Shown one piece after another: positions 45,867-53,640 of a DNA stretch of 64,000 nucleotides. The translations under genes and the position numbers were made by a program. The DNA lies in contig NZ_WBJY01000001.1 in assembly GCF_008831085.1 (NCBI RefSeq), forward strand, positions 558,001-622,000, read 5' to 3'. Below the pieces are notes generated by a model, which saw nothing but the letters and a program-made list of their open reading frames with translations, made no database searches and was not told the DNA's origin. Source of the stretch: Pseudoclavibacter endophyticus (lineage in GTDB: Bacteria > Actinomycetota > Actinomycetes > Actinomycetales > Microbacteriaceae). How positions within the stretch are numbered: position 1 is the stretch's first letter; each line of letters starts with the position of its first letter.

Positions 45867-47114
45867 TCAGGCGGGGCCGAGCGGGATGCCGAGGGCGCCC
45901 ATCGCGATCATGCGGTACGAGGGCTCCTTGAGCTGCGGGTTGCGGTGGCCGATTCCCTGCGCGAGATCGCGAAAGATCTGCTCGAACCGCTGGCCCTTCT
46001 TCGAGGCCGAGGAGCCCACGGTTCGGTACAGCTCACGATCGAAGGCCTCCCACACCTGCACGATCACCTCGCGGCCGATGCCGCCGAGGAGGTTGTCGTA
46101 GGCGGGCGTGAACGGGGCCTCGCCCGAAACGTTCTTGCGCGTGGCCTCGAGCCATTGGTCGACCGCCGAGAAGAACGCGCCCTTGGCGACCTCGAGTTTG
46201 ACGAGTGCGCTGCCGTACCAGCGCTGGAAGTCGGGGTCCTCGAGGCGCAGGACGAACGGCGGCAGCGTGGTCTTGCGCTCGCGCATGAGTCGCTCGTATT
46301 CGTCGAGCGCGCCGTAGCCGGCCCCGACCATGATGGCGGCGATGCCGAAGGCGAACGACGACATGTGGCGGCCCGAGTACATGGGATTGCCGTAGGCCGC
46401 CGATCCGGGGCTGTCGCCGTCGAACGCGTACTCGACGAGGTCGGCGTCTTCGACCAAGAATCGGTCGGGCAGCACGGCGCTGTCGAAACGGATGCTGTGC
46501 GAGCCCGAGCCGTTGAGTCCGAGTGTGTTGCCCCAGTCGTCGAGGCGGGTGAACAGGTCGCGGGGCGCCACGTAGACGCCGACCCGGGGATCGCCCGTCG
46601 GTCGCTCGCCGGGCAGGATGCACTGCCCGATGAAGTACGTCGAGTATGGGATGCCGGAGCAGTAGTTGACGGTGCCGTCGAGGCGCCAGCCGCCCTCGAC
46701 CGGCGTCGCCGTCACGGTCGGCGCGTACATGGACGCGGCCCGGAAGTCGCCGCCGTTGTAAACCTCGGCGTGGATCTCGGCGGGGAACCAGTTGGCGAAC
46801 ATGAGGGCGTGGTTCGCCGAGAGGCAGAAGCACCACGCCGTGGACATGTCGGCCCGGGCGAGCTCGACCACGACCCGGTAGAAGGTCGCGGGTGAGACCT
46901 CGAGGCCGCCGTGCGCTCTCGGAATGAGCATGCGGTAGAACCCCGCCTCGTCGAACTTCGCGTGGAGTTCTTCCGTATAGAAGGTGCGCGTTTCGATGCT
47001 TGGGGCTTGTGCCACGATCTCGTCGTGGAGGTCGCGGGCTGCCTGGATCAGCTGCTGCTCGACGTCGAGCTGCGCCTGATCCGGAGCGGCCACGACGGTG
47101 GTCGTCGCGTTCAT
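45867..47114 (-). CDS. ACAD-fold flavin-dependent monooxygenase/oxidoreductase, second
   Basis: 415 residues from ATG 47114 (AAGGA upstream); an in-frame GTG at 47153 is less likely because it falls next to the promoter. The three ACAD domains are recognisable, with the middle-domain segment GGWRLDGTVNYCSGIPYSTY near 137. It is closer to the third ACAD-fold protein of the window (shared GALDEYERL and PMYxGR patterns) than to the first. First gene of the 12-kb minus-strand run, divergent from MarR. A group-D monooxygenase role is inferred; no flavin reductase is seen. Confidence 0.77.
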   Translation of the reverse strand: MNATTTVVAAPDQAQLDVEQQLIQAARDLHDEIVAQAPSIETRTFYTEELHAKFDEAGFYRMLIPRAHGGLEVSPATFYRVVVELARADMSTAWCFCLSANHALMFANWFPAEIHAEVYNGGDFRAASMYAPTVTATPVEGGWRLDGTVNYCSGIPYSTYFIGQCILPGERPTGDPRVGVYVAPRDLFTRLDDWGNTLGLNGSGSHSIRFDSAVLPDRFLVEDADLVEYAFDGDSPGSAAYGNPMYSGRHMSSFAFGIAAIMVGAGYGALDEYERLMRERKTTLPPFVLRLEDPDFQRWYGSALVKLEVAKGAFFSAVDQWLEATRKNVSGEAPFTPAYDNLLGGIGREVIVQVWEAFDRELYRTVGSSASKKGQRFEQIFRDLAQGIGHRNPQLKEPSYRMIAMGALGIPLGPA

Positions 47115-47162
47115 AGAGATCCTTGCGTCGGCGGAAGGTGTCATACGATTCACGTATAGGCC

Positions 47163-47207
47163 ATATAAACACCTTCAGGCCCGCGAGGGCAAGCGGTAGT
47201 CTGACAA
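47163..47207. promoter_or_regulatory. divergent promoter region between 12-kb operon and marR
   Basis: Minus strand: TTGCCC (47187-47192), 18 bases, TTATAT (47163-47168), followed by CTATAC, giving plus-strand GTATAGgcCATATAA, 13 of 15 matches to GTATAGTCTATATAA at 32215. Plus strand: TAGTCT (47197-47202) as -10 for marR, overlapped by the operator TAGTCTGACAA (47197-47207, one mismatch to TTGTCnGACAA). The two directions therefore share regulatory sites. Confidence 0.6.
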
Positions 47208-47252
47208 TCCCTTGGTGCGGGCCCGTCGGGCCCCAGGTCGGAGGTGACGCGG

Positions 47253-47717
47253 GTGACGGACTCGACGCGAGACGAGCTGCTGGGTGCGTTGGGTGAGCAC
47301 ATCATCTCCGTGTTTCCGAGGCTGCAGCGCGAGGTGACGCTGCCGCACACCGGTCTGACCCACGTGACGCCGGCCGAGGCCGATGTGCTGCGCGCGGTGC
47401 TGCTTGAGCCGGGTTCGTCGGTCACGCAGATCGCCAGGAGCATCGGCCAGCAGCGCAGCAACACCAGTACCCGTATCGCCAACCTGGTCGAGGGCGGGCT
47501 CGTCGAGAAGCGCGTCGAGCCCGGTGATGGGCGGGAGGTGCGGGTGTACCCAACGATGGAAGCCCATCACAATCTCGACGGGTTCCGCGGCGTCTGGTCG
47601 GGCGTGCTCGCCGAGGCATCGACCGCGAGTGACGAGGAGCTTGCGGTCGCCGCGAAGGTGCTCGGTGAGATGTCCGACGGGCTCGCGAAATGGCGCGCGG
47701 CCTTTCGTGCGGACTGA
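47253..47717 (+). CDS. MarR family regulator
   Basis: 154 residues from GTG 47253, with GGAGG eight bases upstream; GTG 47244 would overlap that RBS. The winged helix has ITQIARSIGQQRSNTSTRI-type recognition residues at about 58-75 and the beta wing VEKRVEPGDGREVRVYPT. MarR dimers bind AT-rich palindromes and release on phenolic ligands. Its divergent position to the 12-kb phenol-oxidising run makes it the first candidate for the AT-rich motif in that promoter. Confidence 0.83.
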   Translation: MTDSTRDELLGALGEHIISVFPRLQREVTLPHTGLTHVTPAEADVLRAVLLEPGSSVTQIARSIGQQRSNTSTRIANLVEGGLVEKRVEPGDGREVRVYPTMEAHHNLDGFRGVWSGVLAEASTASDEELAVAAKVLGEMSDGLAKWRAAFRAD

Positions 47718-47734
47718 CGGCATCCCGTCGCCGA

Positions 47735-47787
47735 TTGACGGCGTTCACGGGCGCCCGTACGATCGGTTTCGTCTGATTGACAGACAA
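47735..47787 (+). promoter_or_regulatory. promoter and operator of first zinc ADH gene
   Basis: TTGACG (47735-47740), 17 bases, TACGAT (47758-47763), then the operator TTGACAGACAA (47777-47787, one mismatch) about seven bases past the expected start site. A larger inverted repeat GTCTG-attga-CAGAC overlaps it. The RBS AAGGAGG follows. Confidence 0.7.
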
Positions 47788-47807
47788 AATGACGGCAAGG
47801 AGGCCTC

Positions 47808-48914
47808 ATGACCGAGCGAACGATGACCGCCGCCGTGCTGCGCGAGACCGGCGTGCCCTTCTCGATCGAAGCGGTCGAAATGTTCGACCCGGCCCCCGGG
47901 CGCGTCATCGTGCGCACGCACGCGAGCCCGTTCTGCGTGACCGACGTGCACAACTGGTCGGGCGCCCTCGCGAAGATTCCCCCGACAATCCTCGGCCACG
48001 CTTCGATCGGCGAGGTCGTCGAGGTCGGGCCGAGCGTCACGCGCGTCCGCGTCGGACAGCGCGCGGTCGTGCCAGGAACGCCCGAGTGCGGCACCTGCTA
48101 CTACTGCGCGATCGGCGAGCCGTGGCAGTGCGGCGAGCTGTTCGACCTGAACGGGGTGTACCCCGACATCGCCAAGGGCGAGGACGGTGCGCCGATCTCG
48201 TGCGCCGGGAACGTGGGTGGATACGCCGAGCTCATGAATGTGTCACAGAATCAGACGTTCCCCATCGAGTCCGACCTGCCGTCCGAGGTGCTGTCGATGC
48301 TCGGCTGCGGCATCACGACCGGCGTCGGCGCGGTCGTGAACGTCGCGCAACTCCAGGCTGGCGAGAGCGTCGCCATCTTCGGCGCGGGTCAGCTGGGGCT
48401 GTGGATGCTGCAGGGGGCTCGCCTGCGCGACGCCGCGTTCGTCGCGGTCGTGGAGCCGGATGCCACGCGTCGGGTCGCCGCGGAACGTCTCGGTGCCGAC
48501 GTGGTCATCGACCCGGCGGCCGAAGACCACACTGAGGTACTGCGCCGGCTGACCGATGGACGCGGCGTCGATGTCGCGCTCGAGGCCACGAACTCGGTGA
48601 GCGGGCAGCGCGACGCCCTGTTGTCCTCGCGCCGCGGCGGCCGCATCGTCGTGACGGGTTTCGAGCGCGGCGACTCCGAGGTCACGCTTCCGCAGACGTT
48701 CCTCACGCTCCAGAGTCGCCAGGTCCGCTCGGCGCAGAACGGCAACGTGCGCATGTTCCGCGACCTCGAGCGGTTCACGCGTCTGCTTGAGCGCGGCAAG
48801 CTGACGCCCGAGGGCATCATGACGCGCACGTACGCGGTCGACGAAATCGATGCGGCGCGTGACGCCGCCGCCTCGCACGACGACATCTGCGGCATCATCG
48901 CGTTTCCCCACTGA
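47808..48914 (+). CDS. zinc-dependent alcohol dehydrogenase (MDR), first
   Basis: 368 residues. Structural zinc ligands C94, C97, C100 and C108 are complete. Catalytic ligands C43 (PFCVTDVHNW), H64 and C167 (LGCGITTG) are present, but the Glu that normally follows the His is Ala (LGHASIGEV). The Rossmann motif is GAGQLG near 195. Class III-type and aryl/benzyl alcohol dehydrogenases share this layout. It has its own regulated promoter and no same-strand partner downstream. A second member with the same Glu replacement lies at 51.7-52.8 kb. Confidence 0.88.
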   Translation: MTERTMTAAVLRETGVPFSIEAVEMFDPAPGRVIVRTHASPFCVTDVHNWSGALAKIPPTILGHASIGEVVEVGPSVTRVRVGQRAVVPGTPECGTCYYCAIGEPWQCGELFDLNGVYPDIAKGEDGAPISCAGNVGGYAELMNVSQNQTFPIESDLPSEVLSMLGCGITTGVGAVVNVAQLQAGESVAIFGAGQLGLWMLQGARLRDAAFVAVVEPDATRRVAAERLGADVVIDPAAEDHTEVLRRLTDGRGVDVALEATNSVSGQRDALLSSRRGGRIVVTGFERGDSEVTLPQTFLTLQSRQVRSAQNGNVRMFRDLERFTRLLERGKLTPEGIMTRTYAVDEIDAARDAAASHDDICGIIAFPH

Positions 48915-49216
48915 GTTGCGCGGCGGGCGGTTCCCCGGGCCCGGTCCGCTGCGGCATCCGTGTCTCCCCGTTCCGCGGGTGGGCGCTGGCGCCCGCGACA
49001 CGCCCGGGCGCCCTCCGGCGGCCCGCGGGTGGGCAGTTGTGCCCGGATTGGCACGCCAATCCGGGCACAATCGACCACCAGGCGAGTGCTGCGACGACAA
49101 CCGGGCGTGTCGGGACGCGCACGACTTCTGCTCGGTCGACGTGAGACCCCGACAGGTGCTCCCACCACTCCGCCGGAACGCGGCACGGCAGTTCTTCGGG
49201 GGTGTGCGGTCAGTGC
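48915..49216. repeat. 302-bp repeat-rich gap between convergent genes
   Basis: No gene. It contains a perfect 15-bp hairpin TTGTGCCCGGATTGG/CCAATCCGGGCACAA with a CACG loop (49037-49070), outer arms GACACGCCCGG (48997-49007) and CCGGGCGTGTC (49101-49111) that enclose it, and the 12-mer CCGCGGGTGGGC repeated at 48973 and 49023, the first copy followed by GGGCGC-TG-GCGCCC. It is likely a bidirectional terminator within a larger repetitive element. Confidence 0.65.
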
Positions 49217-49885
49217 CTATTCCTGCGCGAGCAGCTCGCGAAGCACGGCCGACGCGTCCTCGTGCATGTGCCGCGCGCACACGATGTGCGCGGCGCGGCC
49301 GTCGCGCTGCCGCATGATCGGCATGATGAGCCGGTGCGTCTGGGCGGCGACTCGGTACCGCTCGGCCTGGAACCCGGGGGCGAGGTCGCGGCTCCGGTAC
49401 ATGGCGAGCATCGCGTGCTGCACCTCGACGGCGCTCGCGAGCGCCCAGCTGCCGGCGCCCTCGTGCAGCACGCGGTAGAAGTCGTCGAGGTGCCGGCGCG
49501 TCGCAGCGAGGTTGTCGGCGTGCACGATCGTGTGCTCGAACGCGCCGACGGCATCCGCGAACGCCTCCATCTGCGCATTCGTCGAGAGCTCGGTGAACCG
49601 GCGCACGAGCATGGGCTCGAGCTGTGAGCGCAGCGTGAGCAGCATCTTGACCTCGTCGAGGTCGATCGCCGTGACCGTCGCCCCTCGGCCGGACGACCGG
49701 GTCACGAGCCCGAGCCGAGCCAGCTCCTGCAGTGTGGCGCGCACGGTCGGCCGCGAGACGGCGTACTGATCGGCCAGCGAGTTCTCGCCGAGACGCTCGC
49801 CGGGCTGGAACCTGCCCGCCTCGAGATCGATGCGAAGCTGCGCCGTGAAGCTCACGAACAACGTGGGCCGGGCTGCGTCGGTCAT
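49217..49885 (-). CDS. GntR family regulator with FCD-type ligand domain, first
   Basis: 222 residues from ATG 49885 (GAGGAGG upstream). N-terminal winged helix at about 10-75 with ENSLADQYAVSRPTVRATLQEL; all-helical FCD-type domain at 80-215 with the expected acidic and His residues (DDFYRVLHEGAG, HMHEDASAVL). FCD regulators bind TnGTnnnACnA palindromes and respond to organic acids. A heptamer microsatellite lies between this gene and the O-demethylase gene upstream. It is a leading candidate for the reader of the TTGTCnGACAA sites. Confidence 0.87.
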   Translation of the reverse strand: MTDAARPTLFVSFTAQLRIDLEAGRFQPGERLGENSLADQYAVSRPTVRATLQELARLGLVTRSSGRGATVTAIDLDEVKMLLTLRSQLEPMLVRRFTELSTNAQMEAFADAVGAFEHTIVHADNLAATRRHLDDFYRVLHEGAGSWALASAVEVQHAMLAMYRSRDLAPGFQAERYRVAAQTHRLIMPIMRQRDGRAAHIVCARHMHEDASAVLRELLAQE

Positions 49886-49924
49886 GACCGACCTCCTCGG
49901 CGTCGAGTCGGGATGGATGCCATT

Positions 49925-50015
49925 GTCGCCTGTCGCCTGTCGCCTGTCGCCTGTCGCCTGTCGCCTGTCGCCTGTCGCCTGTCGCCTGTCGCCTGTCGCC
50001 TGTCGCGTGTCGGGT
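49925..50015. repeat. tandem GTCGCCT heptamer array
   Basis: Eleven perfect copies of GTCGCCT (49925-50001) followed by two degenerate copies (GTCGCGT, GTCGGGT). It occupies the gap between the stop of the O-demethylase gene and the start of the gntR gene, 40 bases before the gntR start codon. Seven-base units are prone to slipped-strand copy-number change, and each change would alter spacing by a non-multiple of a helical turn. Confidence 0.95.
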
Positions 50016-50109
50016 GCCGCCCATCGTGACGCCTCATTCGTCGGCTCCTCGAAGAGCGGGATGTCGCGTCGGCTCCTCGGGGGTGGGGGGCGCACGCCGC
50101 GGCGAGCGA

Positions 50110-51510
50110 CTACACGGCGCGGTACTGCGTGCGCGCGTAGTCGCTGTACGGCGCTGGTAGCACCGTCGCGCGAACCGTCGTCTGCCGGTGCGCCGGCAGG
50201 TGCGGGCGCGTCGACCCCTCGGGCTCGCCCCACGTGATGGTGACCTGGGTGCCGGTGCCGGCGTGCGCCTCGTCGACCATTCCGATCGACAGCACCCTGC
50301 GATCGGGTCCGAGGAAGCCTGTGTCGAGCGAGAACCCGGCCGGCGCCCCGTCCGGGCCGGTCACGGTGTCGTAGGTGAAGCGGGCCGCGCGCGACTTGGG
50401 CACGTCGACGAACCGCGCCGGCAGGCGACCGTCGTCGGTGAACTGCGAGCGGTAGATGTCGGCGACGTCGTCGCCGTTCCACGCGAACGTAACCTTCCGC
50501 AGTCCCGGGCGCTCGGCAATCCGCTCCAGCGCATCCCGACCCACAAAGTCGTGGTCGAACCGCACGACCTTGCCGTACCCGATGTCGTACGGCGTGACGT
50601 AGTAGTCGCTGATCGAGTCCGACTCGAAGCTCCCGGCGAGCGAGCCGAGGTGCCCCGCCGGCAGCCACTCGCGGTAGCCCTGCAGCGCTGGCAGGTCGTA
50701 CACGGCCGGCACGGGGAGCGATATCCACGCCGACTCGAGCGTGAGCGTCGTGTAAGCCCGGTAGCCGACCCGCCCCATGCCGAACGGCTCCCCGGCCTCG
50801 GTGAGGGCGTCGCGCACGGCTTCGGCATCTGCCCATGGGCCCCAGAACTCGAAGCCGGCCGCCCCCGCCATGCCGTGTTTGAGGGTGCCGACGCGACGGC
50901 CGGCGATGCTGACGCTGCCCATCTGGAAGAACCGCAGCGCAGGCAGCTCGCCGTCGATCGCGCAGCGGACGATGTCGTCGGCCGCAGGCCCCTGCACCTC
51001 GTAGCGGTACAGGCGGGGTGACCCCCGGCGCACCCACGAGTTGTCGTCCCACGTGTGCGTGACGTCGTAGTCACCGGTCTCGATGTTGTAGAGCACCCAC
51101 GCGAGGCAGGTGGGCAGGCCCACGAGGTCGAAGGTGCCGTTCTCGAGGTGGAAGAGGATCGCATCGCCGATCAGGTGGCCATCGGGCGCCGCCGCCACGA
51201 ACTGCTTGGCCTTGCCCGGCCCGAAGTTCGCAAACGAGTTGACCCCGAGTTCGCTGAAGAGCCGAAGCGCGTCGGGCCCTTCCACGAACAGGTCGACCAT
51301 GTGGTGTGACTGATCGAGGAATGCGGCCGTCTCGCGCCAGAGATACTGCTCGTGCTGCCAGTTCGTCTGCTCCCACTGCAGGAACGACATGGCCGGGAAC
51401 GGCGCGCCGCGCAGTGCGGTCACCGGGTTGCCGGCGGCCGCGATGACATCGGCGACCGAGCCGGCCGCGGCTCCCAGGTCCGCGGGCGTGGAGGGGGTGG
51501 TGTGCGTCAT
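50110..51510 (-). CDS. GcvT-fold tetrahydrofolate-dependent aryl O-demethylase (LigM/DesA-like)
   Basis: 466 residues from ATG 51510 (AAGGAG upstream), close to the 470 or so of LigM and DesA. The segment FLDQSHHMVDLFVEGPDALR (64 on; H69/H70) followed by NSFANF and KQFVAAAPDGHLIGDAILF is characteristic of vanillate and syringate O-demethylases, which move the aryl methyl group to tetrahydrofolate. The C-terminal domain is GcvT-like. Glycine-cleavage T proteins and DmdA are the alternatives, but length and motifs favour LigM. No ligH or metF-like gene for recycling methyl-THF is nearby. Operator TTGTCAGACAA lies 160 bases upstream. Confidence 0.82.
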   Translation of the reverse strand: MTHTTPSTPADLGAAAGSVADVIAAAGNPVTALRGAPFPAMSFLQWEQTNWQHEQYLWRETAAFLDQSHHMVDLFVEGPDALRLFSELGVNSFANFGPGKAKQFVAAAPDGHLIGDAILFHLENGTFDLVGLPTCLAWVLYNIETGDYDVTHTWDDNSWVRRGSPRLYRYEVQGPAADDIVRCAIDGELPALRFFQMGSVSIAGRRVGTLKHGMAGAAGFEFWGPWADAEAVRDALTEAGEPFGMGRVGYRAYTTLTLESAWISLPVPAVYDLPALQGYREWLPAGHLGSLAGSFESDSISDYYVTPYDIGYGKVVRFDHDFVGRDALERIAERPGLRKVTFAWNGDDVADIYRSQFTDDGRLPARFVDVPKSRAARFTYDTVTGPDGAPAGFSLDTGFLGPDRRVLSIGMVDEAHAGTGTQVTITWGEPEGSTRPHLPAHRQTTVRATVLPAPYSDYARTQYRAV

Positions 51511-51658
51511 CGGTGACGGCTCCTTCGAGAGGCCCGGCGAGCTGGCGTTCGCGCCGGGGCGGACGGGTGAACGGCGCGGACGCCGTGTGTGCGGTCGCGC
51601 GGCGCGACGCACGTCGATCGGGTCGAGGCTAGGCGCGGTCCGCGCCGGCACCCCGCGA

Positions 51659-52795
51659 TCACGCTGTATTGTCAGACAACAGCTCGGCGGCGCCGGCCGG
51701 CCCCTCGGGCACGACCAGCCCGGTGATGTCGTCGAGCGCGAGCGAGCGTCGCGCGGCGAGGTCGAGCTCGTCGAGCGAGTACGCGTGCGAAACGATGCCT
51801 TGGGTGTCGATCTCGCCGCGTTCGAGCATCCCGAGCCAGCGCGGCAGGTCGCGGCGCGGCGTGAGCTGGCCGTTCTGGCAGCCGAGCACGCGCTTGCCGT
51901 GGACCGTCATGGCGAGCTGGGGGAGCGTCAGCACGGCATGCGCCGAGTGCGCCACCCCCGTGAGCACGATCGTGCCGGCCCGCCGGGCCGCCTCGACGGC
52001 CTGCCTGGCCACGTACTCGGGCCCCGCCGCCTCGATCACGGCATCGGCCCCGCGTCCCCCGGTGAGATCGCGAACCACCTCGACGGCGTTGTCGTCACCG
52101 GCGTCGATGACGTGGGATGCCCCCATCGTCAGCGCGCGTGCGCGGCGGCCGGGGTGCACGTCGATGCCGATGACTCGCGCCGCGCCAGCGCTTGCCGCGG
52201 CCTGCACCGCGAAGAGCCCGAGGTGGCCGAGGCCGAACACGGCGACGGACTGGCCCGGCCGCACCTCGGCGATGTACTCGACGGCGCCGTACGCGGTCGA
52301 CACACCGCAGCCGGTCAGTGCCGCCGTCTCGAACGGCAGACCGTCCGGGAGCGCGTGCACCTGCGACGCCGAGACCAGCGCGTGGGTCGCGTACGCGCCG
52401 ACTCCGCCCGCGGCGCGAACCTCGCGCCCGTCGTCGAGGCGCGCGACGGTGGGGTCGCCGCTGTCGAGAAGGATCGAGCACTGATCGGGCCGCCCGATGC
52501 CGCAGTAGAAGCAGTCGTCGCACTGGGGCGTTCCCGCGACGAGCACGCGCTTGCCGGCAGCGGCATCGACGCCATCGCCGGCGCGTTCGACCGTGCCGAC
52601 GAGCGTGTGCCCGAGCACGACCGGCGGGCGCTTGCCGCGCATCGCTCGCCATCCCATCCAGTCGGTCGAGCAGAACGGGGCAGCGGCGACGCGCACGAGC
52701 ACCTCGCCGGGGCCGGGGTCGTCGAACGTGAGCGGAAGGTGGGCGAACGGCGCCGCGAAGCCGTCCAGCACTGCCGCGATCGCGCGCACCGGCAT
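51659..52795 (-). CDS. zinc-dependent alcohol dehydrogenase (MDR), second
   Basis: 378 residues; the start shares one base with the ATPase stop (TGATG). Structural zinc ligands C92, C95, C98 and C106; catalytic ligands C42 and H63, with Thr instead of Glu after the His (LGHTLVG), and C163 in TGCGVST. NAD motif GLGHLG near 190. It is a paralogue of the first ADH at 47.8 kb. Oxidation of a benzylic or small alcohol, possibly formaldehyde-related, would fit next to an O-demethylase. The perfect operator at 51669 overlaps its last codons. Confidence 0.87.
   Translation of the reverse strand: MPVRAIAAVLDGFAAPFAHLPLTFDDPGPGEVLVRVAAAPFCSTDWMGWRAMRGKRPPVVLGHTLVGTVERAGDGVDAAAGKRVLVAGTPQCDDCFYCGIGRPDQCSILLDSGDPTVARLDDGREVRAAGGVGAYATHALVSASQVHALPDGLPFETAALTGCGVSTAYGAVEYIAEVRPGQSVAVFGLGHLGLFAVQAAASAGAARVIGIDVHPGRRARALTMGASHVIDAGDDNAVEVVRDLTGGRGADAVIEAAGPEYVARQAVEAARRAGTIVLTGVAHSAHAVLTLPQLAMTVHGKRVLGCQNGQLTPRRDLPRWLGMLERGEIDTQGIVSHAYSLDELDLAARRSLALDDITGLVVPEGPAGAAELLSDNTA
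51669..51679. promoter_or_regulatory. perfect operator TTGTCAGACAA
   Basis: Perfect palindrome inside the last codons of the ADH gene and upstream of the O-demethylase gene, whose start is about 160 bases further on the minus strand. It suggests separate control of the O-demethylase-gntR part. No clear -35/-10 pair is visible at the site. Confidence 0.65.
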
Positions 52796-53640
52796 CAGGC
52801 GCCGCCGTTCTCGCCCCGGATGAGGTGGGCGACCTGGCTGCGGACGTGGATGAAGTCGTCGTGCTCCCGGCTCGAGATCTGATCGCGCGGCTCGGGCAGC
52901 GTGACGCGGACGTCATCGAGCAGATGCGCCGGTGATTTCGAGAGCACGAGCACGCGGTCGGCGAGGTACACGGCCTCGTCGATGTCGTGCGTCACGACGA
53001 GCACCGTGATGCCGAACTGCTCGCGGATGCGCAGCACGAGGTCTTCTAGGCCGGCGCGCGTTTGTGCGTCGAGCGATGCGAAGGGCTCGTCCATCAGGAG
53101 CAGGCGCGGGCGCGAGGCGAGTGCGCGCGCGATGGCGACGCGCTGCTGCATGCCTCCCGACAACTGCCACGGGTGGCGCGTCGACGCCGTCGCGAGCCCG
53201 ACCGCCTCAAGCGACTCTGCGACGAGCCGATCGCGCTCGGTGCGCTCCTTCACGACGCCCTTGAGGGGGAACGCGACGTTGCGCTCGACCGTGAGCCACG
53301 GCAACAGCGAGCGACCGTAGTCCTGGAACACCATCGCCATGCCCTCAGGCACGCCGTCGACGTCCGCGCCCCCGATGCGAACGGTGCCCTCCGTGGGCTT
53401 CATGAGACCGGAGAGGATGCGCAGGAGCGTGGTCTTGCCGGCGCCGGAGGGGCCGACGATCGATCCGAGCTCGCGCTCGCCAAGCGAGAAATTAAGATCG
53501 CTGATCGCCCGGTGCGCGGTGTCGCCCTGGCCGTAGATGTGCGTGACGTGCTCGACTTCGAGCAAGGCCGTCGTCGTGGTCGTCATGGTGGTGCCTTTCG
53601 CGGCGTCGTGATCGGACATGGGCGTTCGCGTGTGCGTCAT
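52795..53640 (-). CDS. ABC importer ATPase, SsuB/TauB type
   Basis: 281 residues from ATG 53640 (ATGA with the permease); ATG 53586 with AAAGG upstream is an alternative, 18 residues shorter. Walker A GPSGAGKTTLL, signature LSGGMQQRVAIARAL, Walker B LLLMDEPFASLD, H-loop VTHDIDEA. The family energises import of sulfonates, taurine, nitrate, thiamine precursors and some aromatics such as phthalate. It forms one operon with two permeases and a binding lipoprotein. Confidence 0.92.
   Translation of the reverse strand: MTHTRTPMSDHDAAKGTTMTTTTTALLEVEHVTHIYGQGDTAHRAISDLNFSLGERELGSIVGPSGAGKTTLLRILSGLMKPTEGTVRIGGADVDGVPEGMAMVFQDYGRSLLPWLTVERNVAFPLKGVVKERTERDRLVAESLEAVGLATASTRHPWQLSGGMQQRVAIARALASRPRLLLMDEPFASLDAQTRAGLEDLVLRIREQFGITVLVVTHDIDEAVYLADRVLVLSKSPAHLLDDVRVTLPEPRDQISSREHDDFIHVRSQVAHLIRGENGGA

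Noticed and set aside
49925..50015. The heptamer array as a CRISPR or coding repeat
   Set aside because: Units are only seven bases with no spacers. The frame reading through it into 51052 is the merged shadow of two separate genes; the real gntR starts at 49885 with a good RBS.
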